DNA of 64,000 bases from an uncultured Collinsella sp. Lineage in GTDB: Bacteria > Actinomycetota > Coriobacteriia > Coriobacteriales > Coriobacteriaceae. The stretch covers positions 1 to 64,000 of the forward strand of contig UQLD01000004.1 of assembly GCA_900541855.1 (NCBI GenBank), read 5' to 3'. The position numbers and the translations under genes were made by a program. Below the pieces are notes generated by a model. It did not search any database. It was not told where the DNA came from and saw only the letters and a program-made list of their open reading frames with translations. Shown here piece after piece: positions 1 through 8,063 of the stretch; position 1 is the stretch's first letter, and every line of letters starts with the position of its first letter.

Positions 1-58
1 GGAAAGAAGCTGCGCCGCGGGGGAGGCGGCCCCAATGGCTTTCTCATATCGTCTTATG

Positions 59-201
59 GGCCCATCGCAGGGACTTGAACCTGTGAAGGAGCGAGCGTAA
101 AGAAAACGTGGAGCGTTTTTAGCGAGCTGGCGAGGACGCCGGCAGGCGGGCGAAGCCGGTGCGGATCCGCGAAGCGGATACGCGGACGTCCTTTCGCCCG
201 C
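59..201. repeat. tRNA-associated structured repeat (copy A)
   Basis: Non-coding. It begins with a box that reads, on the minus strand, like the T-arm of a tRNA (GGTTCAAGTCC type, about 66-83). A hairpin follows at 90-126 (GCGAGCG and GCGAGC arms around an AAAACG/CGTTTT stem), then GC-rich stems including GGATCCGC/GCGGAT near 163-179. A terminator comes immediately after. The order matches the element after tRNA-Ser at 7874-8020. The run GCGGGCGAAG near 146-155 can pair with CTTTCGCCCGC at 191-201. Bases 1-58 hold only a GC-rich stretch that may be the tail of an upstream tRNA terminator; I see no gene there. Function is unknown. Confidence 0.5.
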
Positions 202-216
202 ACCATTGATTGAAAG

Positions 217-241
217 AGCTCCCAGCAATGGGAGCTTTTTT
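217..241 (+). terminator. Rho-independent terminator
   Basis: Perfect 8 bp stem AGCTCCCA/TGGGAGCT with a 4-base loop and six T. It directly follows a tRNA-3'-end-like string (CGCCCGCACCA), so it probably ends a tRNA-derived transcript. Confidence 0.75.
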
Positions 242-322
242 GTTATGGGCCTCCTGTTGGTGTCACGTGGCTGCTTCGTGCGGGTATCCTAGTGCCAACG
301 TGTGCCTATCAGAGGAGAGACC

Positions 323-1261
323 ATGCTGTTGTCCGGTATCATTGCCGCCCTTACGAGCCTTCTGCTTCCCATCATCATTTTGCTGCTACTGCTTCCTAAC
401 GCCTGCTATGTCGTTGAACAACAGCATGCCGTGATCATCGAGCGTCTGGGCAAGTTTAACCGCATCGTCAACGCGGGCTTCCACATGAAGGTGCCCGTGA
501 TCGACCGCAAGGCCGCCACGGTGAGCCTGCGCACCATGAAAAACGGTTTTGGCATCGACGTTAAGACCCAGGACAACGTGACCATCGGCCTTGAGGTCTC
601 TGCTCAGTACCACGTGAGCTATGACATGGGCGCCGGCCCGGCAGATTCGGGTATCTACAAGAGCTACTACATGCTGCAGGAGCCCGTCGACCAGATGCGC
701 GATTTCATCACCGATGCCCTACGCTCTTCTATCCCTGTCTACACGCTCGATGAGGTCTTTGCCAAGAAGGATGACATCGCCAAGGACGTCAACGCCACTG
801 TGTCCGAGCAGATGGCTGCCTACGGGTTCACTCTCGTATCGACGCTCATCACCAAGATCGCGCTGCCGACCGAGGTCGAGAACTCCATGAACGACATCAA
901 TGCCGCCCAGCGCAAGCGCGCTGCTGCGCAGGAGCTCGCCGAGGCCGACCGCATCAAGCGCGTCACCGAGGCGACCGCCGAGGCCGAGGCGATGGAAAAG
1001 GCGGGCGAAGGCATCGCTAACCAGCGCAAGGCCATCGCGCTGGGCATCAAGGATTCGCTCGAGATCATCCAGGAGACGGGTGTCGGCAACGACGAGGCCA
1101 ACCAGCTGTTCATGTTTACGCAGTGGTCCGAGATGATGACGGAGTTCGCTCGTACGGGTAAAACCTCGACGGTCGTGCTGCCGAGCGATTTCTCGCAGTC
1201 GGCCTCGATGTTCGAGCAGATGCTGACTGCCGGCAAAGTTCAAAACGATTCGAAGGAGTAG
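323..1261 (+). CDS. SPFH/band 7 membrane protein (stomatin/HflK-like)
   Basis: 312 residues. The N-terminus is one long hydrophobic segment (about residues 3-26), followed by a band 7 domain (VVEQQHAVIIERLGKFNRI onward) and an Ala/Glu-rich coiled coil around 190-235 (AAAQELAEADRIKRVTEA). This is the architecture of stomatin-type proteins, which oligomerise on the inner face of the membrane and organise microdomains or modulate proteases. The start is the ATG preceded by GAGGAG at 312-317; an in-frame GTG at 302 lacks such a site. rlmH begins 6 bases after the stop, so the two are probably cotranscribed. No NfeD partner gene is adjacent, so the precise role is open. Confidence 0.85.
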   Translation: MLLSGIIAALTSLLLPIIILLLLLPNACYVVEQQHAVIIERLGKFNRIVNAGFHMKVPVIDRKAATVSLRTMKNGFGIDVKTQDNVTIGLEVSAQYHVSYDMGAGPADSGIYKSYYMLQEPVDQMRDFITDALRSSIPVYTLDEVFAKKDDIAKDVNATVSEQMAAYGFTLVSTLITKIALPTEVENSMNDINAAQRKRAAAQELAEADRIKRVTEATAEAEAMEKAGEGIANQRKAIALGIKDSLEIIQETGVGNDEANQLFMFTQWSEMMTEFARTGKTSTVVLPSDFSQSASMFEQMLTAGKVQNDSKE

Positions 1262-1267
1262 ACGCGC

Positions 1268-1738
1268 GTGAAATACACCGTTGTATGCGTCGGTAAGCTC
1301 AAAGAGCGTTTTTGGAAGGATGCCTGCGCTGAGTACACCAAGCGCCTAGGTGCCTATGCCAAGGTGGATATCCGCGAGGTGGCCGATATCGACCCGGCTA
1401 AGGCGGGCGGCGTGGATGCCGCGCGCGACAAGGAGGGGGCGGCGATTCTTGCAACCCTGCCGCCTCGAGCGCATGTGATCTTGCTGGCCATTGAGGGCAA
1501 AGAGCGCTCAAGCGAGGAGCTTTCGGCGCGGCTCGATGATCTTATGCTGCGTGGTAACAGCGACATCGCCTTTGTGATTGGCGGATCGGACGGCGTGAGC
1601 GATGATGTGCGCGCACGAGCCGACGAGATGCTCAGCTTTGGACGCATTACCTTGCCGCATAACTTGGCGCGCGTGGTGCTGCTGGAGCAAATCTACCGCG
1701 CCTGCAAGATCAGCCGTGGCGAGCCGTATCACAAATAG
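1268..1738 (+). CDS. rlmH: 23S rRNA (pseudouridine(1915)-N(3))-methyltransferase RlmH
   Basis: 156 residues, the usual length of this SPOUT-class enzyme. RlmH uses S-adenosylmethionine to methylate N3 of pseudouridine 1915 in helix 69 of 23S rRNA on assembled 70S ribosomes. The N-terminus MKYTVVCVGKLKERFW, the cofactor loop (FVIGGSDGVSDDV) and the C-terminal SPOUT knot (LPHNLARVVLLEQIYRA ending EPYHK) are all characteristic. The start is GTG, with AAGGAG overlapping the end of the upstream gene. Confidence 0.95.
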   Translation: MKYTVVCVGKLKERFWKDACAEYTKRLGAYAKVDIREVADIDPAKAGGVDAARDKEGAAILATLPPRAHVILLAIEGKERSSEELSARLDDLMLRGNSDIAFVIGGSDGVSDDVRARADEMLSFGRITLPHNLARVVLLEQIYRACKISRGEPYHK

Positions 1739-1811
1739 GTCGGCAATACGAAACAATGCCGTGGGACAATAGCCTTCGTTTTGAAGAACGTGTCTGAAAG
1801 GACTATGAGAT

Positions 1812-2582
1812 ATGAAGATTGGATTTGTCGGCTTTGGCAATATGGCGAGCGCTATGGCCGATGGCTGGATCGCCGCCGGTGTGGCTGCGAGCGATATGTG
1901 CGCCTGCGCGGGCCACTACGACGCCTTGGTTGAGCGCTGTGAGGCGCGTGGGATGGTTGCCTGTCGTGATGCGGCGGAGGTTGTCGCCGCATCCGATATC
2001 GTGGTTGCTGCGGTCAAGCCATACATGATCGAGAAGGTCTTCGCTCCGCTCAAAGACACCCTTGCTGACAAGGTTGTCCTTTCGGTCGCCTGGACTTGGG
2101 ATAGTGCCAAGTGGGAACAGGTCCTGCCGGGTGTCGCGCACATCTCGACGGTGCCCAACACACCGGTTTCGGTGGGCGAAGGCGTCATCGCCTGCGAGAA
2201 GTCCTCTACACTCAACGACGAGCAGCGTGCCGTGGTGCTCGACCTGCTCGGTAAGCTTGGCACCGTCGTCGAGCTCGACACGAGCCTGCTGTTTGTGGGC
2301 GGCACCGTGGGCGGTTGCGCCCCGGCATTTGTTGCCATGGCGATTGAGGCCCTCGGCGACGCGGCCGTCAAGCACGGCATTCCGCGCGCCGATGCCTATC
2401 GCATTGTGAGCCAGATGGTGCTGGGCACGGCAAAGCTGCAGCTTGCGACTGGTCAGCATCCTGCGGCGATGAAGGATGCCGTATGCTCGCCCGGCGGTGC
2501 CACCATCAAGGGCGTCGTCGCGCTTGAGGACGCCGGCATGCGCAGCGCCCTGGTCAAGGCCATCGACGCCACCCTCCAGTAA
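1812..2582 (+). CDS. proC: Pyrroline-5-carboxylate reductase
   Basis: 256 residues. ProC performs the last step of proline synthesis, reducing 1-pyrroline-5-carboxylate to proline with NAD(P)H in the cytoplasm. The N-terminal Rossmann motif is GFVGFGNMASAMADGW. The family strings PNTPVSVGEG (about 117-126) and GGTVGGCAPAFVAMAIEAL (about 155-175) are present, and the C-terminus carries the dimerisation helices with PGGATIKG. The ATG is preceded by AAAGGACTATGAGAT. It stands 73 bases after rlmH and seems to be transcribed alone. An inverted repeat with a terminator hairpin follows. Confidence 0.93.
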   Translation: MKIGFVGFGNMASAMADGWIAAGVAASDMCACAGHYDALVERCEARGMVACRDAAEVVAASDIVVAAVKPYMIEKVFAPLKDTLADKVVLSVAWTWDSAKWEQVLPGVAHISTVPNTPVSVGEGVIACEKSSTLNDEQRAVVLDLLGKLGTVVELDTSLLFVGGTVGGCAPAFVAMAIEALGDAAVKHGIPRADAYRIVSQMVLGTAKLQLATGQHPAAMKDAVCSPGGATIKGVVALEDAGMRSALVKAIDATLQ

Positions 2583-2595
2583 AACCCGCCATTTA

Positions 2596-2729
2596 GGGAC
2601 AGGTTTATTTTGGCAGGTTTTTCCTGCGGCTTTATCTCTATAGCAAAAAGCGCCCCGCAACTGGCTCAATTCCAGTTGCGGGGCGATTGCGTTTGCCCAG
2701 ATAAAACCGACCAAAATAAACCTGTCCCT
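2596..2729. repeat. Intergenic inverted-repeat element with internal hairpin
   Basis: The ends are a perfect 19 bp inverted repeat: AGGGACAGGTTTATTTTGG at 2596-2614 and its complement at 2711-2729. Inside lies a perfect 14 bp hairpin (CGCCCCGCAACTGG at 2651-2664 with its complement at 2672-2685) that probably terminates proC and the convergent small gene. The right 32 bases (2698-2729) recur identically at 44705-44736. No transposase is encoded, so this looks like a short non-autonomous repeat. Confidence 0.75.
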
Positions 2730-2739
2730 TTCTGGCAGG

Positions 2740-2913
2740 TTAGTCCCAGAAGCCGTCTTGATCGTCCTCGGATTTGGGTCCGCGGTCGACATACATCTTA
2801 TGGGTGCGCTTCTCCATTACAAAGGCAAGAATCGCAAACAGTAGGATGCCGCCGGCGAAAAGGATGGCAAAACCGGTGCGGGTGCCAAACAAAAAGGAAA
2901 AAACTGCGTCCAT
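2740..2913 (-). CDS. Small single-pass membrane protein, unknown function
   Basis: 57 residues, below common ORF cut-offs. It starts MDAVFSFLFGTRTGFAIL, has one hydrophobic segment around residues 3-32 (GFAILFAGGILLFAILAFVM) and a short charged tail ending DDQDGFWD. The ATG is preceded on the minus strand by AAGAAGG at a normal distance, and the stop abuts the repeat element at 2596-2729. I do not recognise the family. The coding case rests on the ribosome site, the clean transmembrane-plus-charged-tail pattern and the GC-rich third positions. It is divergent from serS. Confidence 0.6.
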   Translation of the reverse strand: MDAVFSFLFGTRTGFAILFAGGILLFAILAFVMEKRTHKMYVDRGPKSEDDQDGFWD

Positions 2914-3024
2914 TGGGTGCCTTCTTGCGTAGTTGAGTTGGGTCGTAAACGCTCATAAGTATATACTTGCCCATACATGTACAAGGTTGCAACCTAAATG
3001 GAATGTATATCGCCGGAGGATCTA

Positions 3025-4308
3025 ATGCTTGATATCAAGTTTGTTCGCGAGAACCCCGATGCCATCGATACCGCCATGGCAAATCGCCAGACGTCTTGGG
3101 ATCGCGAGAAGTTCTTTGAACTCGACGACGAGCGCCGTGCCGTCATCACCGAGGTCGAGGAGCTCCAGGCCACGCGTAACGCCGAGTCCAAGAAGATTGG
3201 CGCCCTGATGAAGGAGGGCAAGAAGGACGAGGCCGAGGCCGCCAAGGAGGCCGTGCGTGCCGTCAACGAGAAGATTGACGGTCTGGCCGAGCGCCGTACC
3301 GCTCTTGAGCAGGAGCAGTACGACTTCATGTCTCACCTGCCCAACATTCCGTGCGAGGCTACCCCGTACGGTAAGGACGAGGACGAGAACATCGAGCGTC
3401 GCCGCTGGGGCACTCCGCGCGAGTTCGACTTCGACTTTAAGCCGCACTGGGATCTGGGCACCGATCTGGACATCCTCGACTTCGAGCGTGGCAACAAGCT
3501 CTCCGGCAGCCGCTTCACCGTTCTCGGTGGCGCCGGCGCCCGTCTTGAGCGCGCCCTCATCAACTTCTTCCTGGACACGCACACCAGCCGTGGCTTTAAG
3601 GAGTGGTGGCCGCCCATCGTCGTCAAGCGTCAGACCATGTTTGGCACGGGTCAGCTGCCCAAGTTCGAGGACGACGCCTATCACGTCTCGGGTGATAACT
3701 TCCTGATTCCCACCGCCGAGGTCGTGCTTACCAACCTGCACGCCGGCGAGGTTCTCGACGCCGACACCTTGCCGCGCCGCTACACCGCCTTCACCCCCTG
3801 CTTCCGCGAGGAGGCCGGCTCCGCTGGTCGCGACACCCGCGGCATCATCCGCCAGCACGAGTTCGACAAGGTCGAGATGGTCAAGTTTGCCAAGCCGGAG
3901 GAGTCCGACGAGGAGCTCGAGAGCATGACCGCCGAGGCCGAGTACCTGCTGCAGCAGCTGGGCCTTCCGTATCGCGTGATTAGCCTGTGCACCGGCGACC
4001 TGGGCTTCTCTGCCCGTCAGACCTACGACATCGAGGTCTGGCTGCCGAGCTACAACGCCTACAAGGAGATCAGCTCCTGCTCCAACTGCGGCGACTTCCA
4101 GGCCCGTCGCGCCAACATCAAGTATCGCGACCCCGAGAACTTCAAGGGCTCGCGCTACCTGCACACCCTTAACGGTTCCGGCCTGCCGGCTGGCCGCACC
4201 ATGGCCGCCATCCTGGAGAACTACCAGAACGCCGACGGCACCATCACGATCCCCGAGGTTCTGCGTCCCTACATGGGCGGCCTCGAGAAGATCGAGCCGG
4301 TCGCGTAG
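3025..4308 (+). CDS. serS: Serine--tRNA ligase
   Basis: 427 residues, standard for bacterial SerRS, which charges tRNA-Ser and tRNA-Sec with serine. Residues about 1-105 form the antiparallel coiled-coil arm that grips the long variable arm of tRNA-Ser (MLDIKFVRENPDAI, then EVEELQATRNAESKKIGALM). The class II catalytic core has motif 2 (CFREEAGSAGRDTRGIIRQH) and motif 3 (GSGLPAGRTMAAILENYQ). The start is the ATG 5 bases after GGAGG at 3015-3019; an upstream in-frame ATG at 2998 would add residues not seen in the family. No T-box-like leader is visible in the short upstream region. Confidence 0.96.
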   Translation: MLDIKFVRENPDAIDTAMANRQTSWDREKFFELDDERRAVITEVEELQATRNAESKKIGALMKEGKKDEAEAAKEAVRAVNEKIDGLAERRTALEQEQYDFMSHLPNIPCEATPYGKDEDENIERRRWGTPREFDFDFKPHWDLGTDLDILDFERGNKLSGSRFTVLGGAGARLERALINFFLDTHTSRGFKEWWPPIVVKRQTMFGTGQLPKFEDDAYHVSGDNFLIPTAEVVLTNLHAGEVLDADTLPRRYTAFTPCFREEAGSAGRDTRGIIRQHEFDKVEMVKFAKPEESDEELESMTAEAEYLLQQLGLPYRVISLCTGDLGFSARQTYDIEVWLPSYNAYKEISSCSNCGDFQARRANIKYRDPENFKGSRYLHTLNGSGLPAGRTMAAILENYQNADGTITIPEVLRPYMGGLEKIEPVA

Positions 4309-4331
4309 GTTTGCTGCATAAGCGATTTGCG

Positions 4332-4360
4332 AGGGCGCTCCTTTCTGGGGCGCCCTTTTT
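4332..4360 (+). terminator. Terminator after serS
   Basis: Inverted repeat GGGCGC/GCGCCC with partial extension and a T5 run, 24 bases after the serS stop. Confidence 0.75.
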
Positions 4361-4481
4361 GTGCACAGAGCCTTACCATATCGTGCGGACAGCTCAATAG
4401 AAAACACACGAACAAACGTTCTGTATACAGCCATCTACCTGCTATGCTTTTGTTAAATAGAAGCGAGAGGAAGGGAATGCG

Positions 4482-4859
4482 ATGGAGCTGTTTGATGAAC
4501 GGGTAGTTTTATTTGAGAGCGATGAAGGTGGGGAGCACCTACTAGTTACGTGTGAACCATCCGGTATGGGTGGTTTGGTGGTACGGCAGACGAGCGAGGG
4601 TCCGTTGACCCAATGGTGCTTTGAGGAGTCGCCACATGTGGTCGAGACCTTTGTGACGCACGAGGGGCTTGTGACGCTTGAGCAGTTCTATGGAGTTGGG
4701 GCTTCTAACCAGGTGGCGCGCATGCTGAGTATCTCGTTTGCCGATTATGGCTGTGCCCAGCGGGTGCGCTCGCTTTTGAGGGAACTCGGTGCTGGGTTCG
4801 ATGTAGTTGAAAAACCGATTGATCGCATCGGGGACGTTGGCGCATGCGGAGCTGCGTGA
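4482..4859 (+). CDS. Hypothetical protein, 125 aa
   Basis: I do not recognise this family. It is acidic and soluble, with no signal peptide or membrane segment. It begins MELFDERVVLFESDEGGEHL, and the middle (SPHVVETFVTHEGLVTLEQFYG) and the segment MLSISFADYGCAQRVRSLL suggest a small alpha/beta domain with a regular helix near the C-terminus. A purine-rich run (GAGAGGAAGGG) ends about 9 bases before the ATG and is a good ribosome site. It sits alone between the serS terminator and tRNA-Arg. Confidence 0.6.
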   Translation: MELFDERVVLFESDEGGEHLLVTCEPSGMGGLVVRQTSEGPLTQWCFEESPHVVETFVTHEGLVTLEQFYGVGASNQVARMLSISFADYGCAQRVRSLLRELGAGFDVVEKPIDRIGDVGACGAA

Positions 4860-4933
4860 GGAACATATTCTCAAAAAAGTTTTAGATTGTGCTTGACTCC
4901 AACTAACTAAAGTGGTTTTATATGTCTTGCGCT

Positions 4934-5010
4934 GCGGCGTTACCTCAGCTGGATAGAGGGTCTGACTACGAATCAGAACGTCATAGGTTCGAATCCTATA
5001 CGCCGCACCA
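4934..5010 (+). tRNA. tRNA-Arg (ACG)
   Basis: 77 bases including an encoded CCA. The acceptor stem is GCGGCGT/ACGCCGC. The anticodon stem-loop is TCTGA-CTACGAA-TCAGA with anticodon ACG (A34 normally edited to inosine, reading CGU/CGC/CGA). The T-arm contains GGTTCGAATCC. A terminator follows at once. Confidence 0.95.
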
Positions 5011-5020
5011 TTTGAACTTG

Positions 5021-5049
5021 AAGCCTCCGGCAACGGGGGCTTTTCTTTT
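5021..5049 (+). terminator. Terminator after tRNA-Arg
   Basis: Stem AAGCCTCCG/CGGGGGCTT with a GCAA tetraloop and the T-rich run TTTTCTTTT. Confidence 0.75.
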
Positions 5050-5050
5050 A

Positions 5051-5103
5051 TGGCGGCATCCCATGGATTCGAACCTCGGTCGAGGCGCGAGCGTGAAGCG
5101 GAC
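5051..5103. repeat. Inverted tRNA T-arm box after tRNA-Arg
   Basis: GGCGGCATCCC then GGATTCGAACC is an imperfect reverse complement of the end of the tRNA-Arg upstream (GGTTCGAATCC and the acceptor GCCGCC). It is followed by GCGAGCGTGAAGCGGAC, which resembles the hairpin start in the copy at 59-201. It looks like a truncated member of that repeat family. Confidence 0.5.
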
Positions 5104-5195
5104 TATTTCTTATCGACTCGTGTAAGATTCCGAGTAGGTGTCGCGGCCCATCCGCGACCGCTCCTTCTCTAGACGACCGATCAGGGTGATATTTC

Positions 5196-7637
5196 GTGGC
5201 AGAGCGTCCGACATACAAGCTCAGGTTTCTCGACCCCAAAAAGCGTTTTCCATCGATACCCGAGCAGCCTGCGGGGCGCTCGTATGGTGTTGTCTGGAAA
5301 GTCTTTGGCGAGGATCCTAAAGAGTCATGCTATGTCGTCGAATTCGTCGGCAAAAGCCATATATCGCTCTTGGGCTACGTGAGCGTGTCGGGCAAGGTTT
5401 ATAAGGTCGACCGCCCTGTTCGGGAAGTACCGTTGCCCGAGGACCCTGACATGGAGCTGGTCCTTCACGAGTCCGATTCCAGTATTGGCGAGATTATGGT
5501 GAGGGAAGCCAACGGTGCAATGCGCGCGTGCGCGCAAACTGCCGGTTCTCCCGAAGGCTCCATGCGCGAGCAGTCCGACCACGAGACATGGAATTCGACT
5601 CGCGCCCTTCCTTACGGCGAGTTCATGGCTTCGATGTTCTTGCGCTACGTGATATTTGCCAACTCCGAAAGCGCTATTGCGAACACGGCGGGCGTCGACG
5701 GTCTCGATGCAGACATGCAAAACGTTGTTGACAAGATCAAACTCGTAAAGTTGCCCGAGCCGGTCGAGGTGTTTTTGGGCTTTGACACGGCACCGCTCCC
5801 CGATGCTATCGAGACGCTGCTTTACCGTGTTGACCATGCCGAGAATCCGAGCGGTATCGAGCGTTATGCCGCCGCCCTTATGAGCGAGATCGACTTGCCC
5901 CGCCTGCGCACCATTGCTGCCAAGTCCGAAATGAGCCTAGCGCGCATCGACCGCTCAAAGCTGTTCTATCTCAATTTTGATCGTAGCCTGCTGGACCAGG
6001 ATGAGATTGACATGCTGCTTGCCATCGAGTGCTGTCTCAATCGCCTCTCCGGCATCCTTGAGCGCATCGGGGCCGGATTGGTCCCTGCGGCATCCTCGCC
6101 GAGCCTTGAGGGCTGCGCGCTCTTTGACGCGTGGCATATCGCCAAGACGACTAACGATGTTCCTCGACTGCTTGATACGGCCTCGAGCGACAACCCGTGG
6201 GGCAAACCGGGAACGGTGGCTTGCCAGTCGGGCGGTGAGTGGGACGTGCGCACCCGCTTCGCGCGTATCGTCGAGGCGCTCAACGTGGTCACACGGCTCG
6301 ACTATACCTATCGGGCAAACGTTGCCGAGGGGATTATGCTCGTTCGGTTTGGGCGCTCTGTCGTGGATGCCATGCCGCAACGTGAATACGACGCTCAGGA
6401 CGACGTCTGGCGCGAGTTGGACGAGGACGCGCGTGCGATTTGGGCTGCGGAGCACGACGCGCGCGTGGCGCTTACGCTTGCGGCGGCGTGTTTTGCCGCA
6501 GGTGCCTGCATTGCGCGCTGCTATGTTCAGATTGCGGCTCCCGACGGCGAGCGGGGCGAGCGCGTCATTGCAACATATTCCTTTGGACGTGCGGCCTATC
6601 TGGCCAATTGCGTGCCTGTCGCTAAGGATCTTGAGAGCATGGATATGGACGATATGCCGTGCAAGCGCATGCTTGAGGCATATGAGTCGGACGCGCCGGA
6701 TGCGATTGAGCCTGCGGAGGTTCACGCTCGCCCGCGTGACGACCACCGTTCGCTGCCGCCGGCGTTGCGCGACCTGCTGCTTGCCGATACGGCTGATGAG
6801 CTCGAGGTCATGGAGATGGACGATGACCCGTATGTGGCGCGCGTCGTTGAGTTGCGCGAGCAGGCAAAAGTTGACCGTGCAAGTGCGTTCGAGGGTTTCT
6901 CCCGTCTTGTTGAGGAACTGGAGGCTAAGTGCGCCGTTGCCGAGCTTTTGGCAACGGGTCCGGTCCAGACGCAGTTTTGCGACAACCAGTTGGTGCGTAT
7001 GGTGCTGCCGGTAATGGAGGAAGATCGCTCGGTGCGCATCCTGCGCGCTCCCGACGCGCTCTACTTTGCTCAGCACGAGATCTGCAGTTATTACGCCGAT
7101 CAGGAGGATTTTGAACGGGCGTTACCCGAGGTGCGTCGCCTTTACGATTTGGCACGCTCGTCCATGCAGTCGCATTTTGCGCTCATCAATGTGTTGGCGC
7201 GCCTGGAGCGCTTTGACGAGATCATCGAGGTGGCGCGCCACGGCCTGCGCATCGCCAGTGACCGTTCCGCAATCGGTTATCTGTTCTATCGTCTGGCGTT
7301 TGCCTATTGGAACTGCGACCAGCTCGAGCTCGCGTTGGCGTGCTACCGCCTCGTGCCGCGCGGTGAGGAGTCGGGTGGCAGCGCGCTGGAGGAAATGCAG
7401 GGCCTTATGAATGAGATGGGTGTCAATGAGCCTCCGACGTTTGAGGAGGCCGTCGAGACCATCCGCAAGGCTGGGCTTGAATTGCCGCCTGTGCCTGCGG
7501 TGACCAATCAGCTTGCGGATGCCGCCGTGCAGCTGGTCGATAACGGCTTCTTTTTCCTAGCGCGCGTCTGCATCTTCCAAATGTGGCGCACCATGGGCAA
7601 CGATGAGCTCGGCTCCCTCAGTCGCTCGCTGGGGTAG
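5196..7637 (+). CDS. Large uncharacterised protein with TPR-like C-terminus
   Basis: 813 residues. No signal peptide or transmembrane helix is visible, so it is probably cytosolic. The first 100 residues are basic then beta-rich. The long middle is Asp/Glu/Arg-rich with a segment rich in charged pairs (about 430-580). From about residue 620 the pattern of paired helices (CSYYADQEDFERALPEVRRL, ALINVLARLERFDEII, FYRLAFAYWNCDQLELALAC) is that of tetratricopeptide-like repeats, which usually mediate protein-protein contact. I do not recognise the full-length family. The start is GTG with only a weak AGGGTGAT site upstream, so the true start could lie further in (for example the GTG/ATG codons in the next 100 codons). 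It stands alone between two tRNA genes. Confidence 0.6.
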   Translation: MAERPTYKLRFLDPKKRFPSIPEQPAGRSYGVVWKVFGEDPKESCYVVEFVGKSHISLLGYVSVSGKVYKVDRPVREVPLPEDPDMELVLHESDSSIGEIMVREANGAMRACAQTAGSPEGSMREQSDHETWNSTRALPYGEFMASMFLRYVIFANSESAIANTAGVDGLDADMQNVVDKIKLVKLPEPVEVFLGFDTAPLPDAIETLLYRVDHAENPSGIERYAAALMSEIDLPRLRTIAAKSEMSLARIDRSKLFYLNFDRSLLDQDEIDMLLAIECCLNRLSGILERIGAGLVPAASSPSLEGCALFDAWHIAKTTNDVPRLLDTASSDNPWGKPGTVACQSGGEWDVRTRFARIVEALNVVTRLDYTYRANVAEGIMLVRFGRSVVDAMPQREYDAQDDVWRELDEDARAIWAAEHDARVALTLAAACFAAGACIARCYVQIAAPDGERGERVIATYSFGRAAYLANCVPVAKDLESMDMDDMPCKRMLEAYESDAPDAIEPAEVHARPRDDHRSLPPALRDLLLADTADELEVMEMDDDPYVARVVELREQAKVDRASAFEGFSRLVEELEAKCAVAELLATGPVQTQFCDNQLVRMVLPVMEEDRSVRILRAPDALYFAQHEICSYYADQEDFERALPEVRRLYDLARSSMQSHFALINVLARLERFDEIIEVARHGLRIASDRSAIGYLFYRLAFAYWNCDQLELALACYRLVPRGEESGGSALEEMQGLMNEMGVNEPPTFEEAVETIRKAGLELPPVPAVTNQLADAAVQLVDNGFFFLARVCIFQMWRTMGNDELGSLSRSLG

Positions 7638-7730
7638 GGGCGAAAACTGCAAGGAGGAAAGGCTGCTAGGCAATTAGAAATTCCCTCTTGCCCATCTTAG
7701 GCTGTTTGGTTACTATAGAACGGCTGTTAC

Positions 7731-7821
7731 GGAGAGCTGACCGAGAGGCCGAAGGTGCTCGCCTGCTAAGCGAGTATGCCCCAAAAGGGCATCTGGGGTT
7801 CGAATCCCCAGCTCTCCGCCA
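7731..7821 (+). tRNA. tRNA-Ser (GCT)
   Basis: 91 bases with encoded CCA. The acceptor stem is GGAGAGC/GCTCTCC with discriminator G. The anticodon arm is CTCGC-CTGCTAA-GCGAG with anticodon GCT, reading AGC and AGU. A long variable arm is present as expected for serine, and the T-arm is TGGGG-TTCGAAT-CCCCA. Confidence 0.95.
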
Positions 7822-7835
7822 GTACGAATTTGAAG

Positions 7836-7860
7836 AAGGGCTCCGTAAGGGGCCCTTTTT
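7836..7860 (+). terminator. Terminator after tRNA-Ser
   Basis: AAGGGCTCC/GGGGCCCTT stem with GTAA loop and a T5 run. An almost identical block (from AGTACGAATTTGAAGAAGGG onward) recurs at 8011-8051. Confidence 0.75.
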
Positions 7861-7873
7861 GGTATGGAGAACG

Positions 7874-8052
7874 TTAGCTGGGGATTCGAACCCGAGAGGG
7901 CACGGGCGTTAAGCAAACGCGAAAGCGTTTGTAGCCCGTGGGCGAAAAGCCGCCAGGCTTTGAAGCCGGAGGGCATGCGCAGCATGCCCGGATATCCCCA
8001 GCTCTCCGCCAGTACGAATTTGAAGAAGGGTCCCATTTGGGGCCCTTTTTTG
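7874..8052. repeat. tRNA-Ser-linked structured repeat with duplicated tRNA 3' end and terminator
   Basis: Left edge: AGCTGGGGATTCGAACCC, the reverse complement of the tRNA-Ser T-arm. Right edge: ATCCCCAGCTCTCCGCCA, an exact copy of the last 18 bases of tRNA-Ser, followed by a copy of its spacer and terminator (stem 8026-8051). The ends can close a 10 bp stem AGCTGGGGAT/ATCCCCAGCT. Inside are a long hairpin (CACGGGC and GCCCGTG around AAACGC/GCGTTT) and a perfect GGGCATGC/GCATGCCC hairpin near 7971-7989. The direct repeat of a tRNA 3' end is what integrases of mobile elements create, but only about 170 bases lie between the copies and none encode protein. Confidence 0.65.
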
Positions 8053-8063
8053 TGCGGAGAAAG

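Noticed and set aside
2914..3024. T-box riboswitch before serS (also considered for hisS and aspS)
   Set aside because: The spaces are too short or lack a T-box-like specifier and terminator/antiterminator pair.
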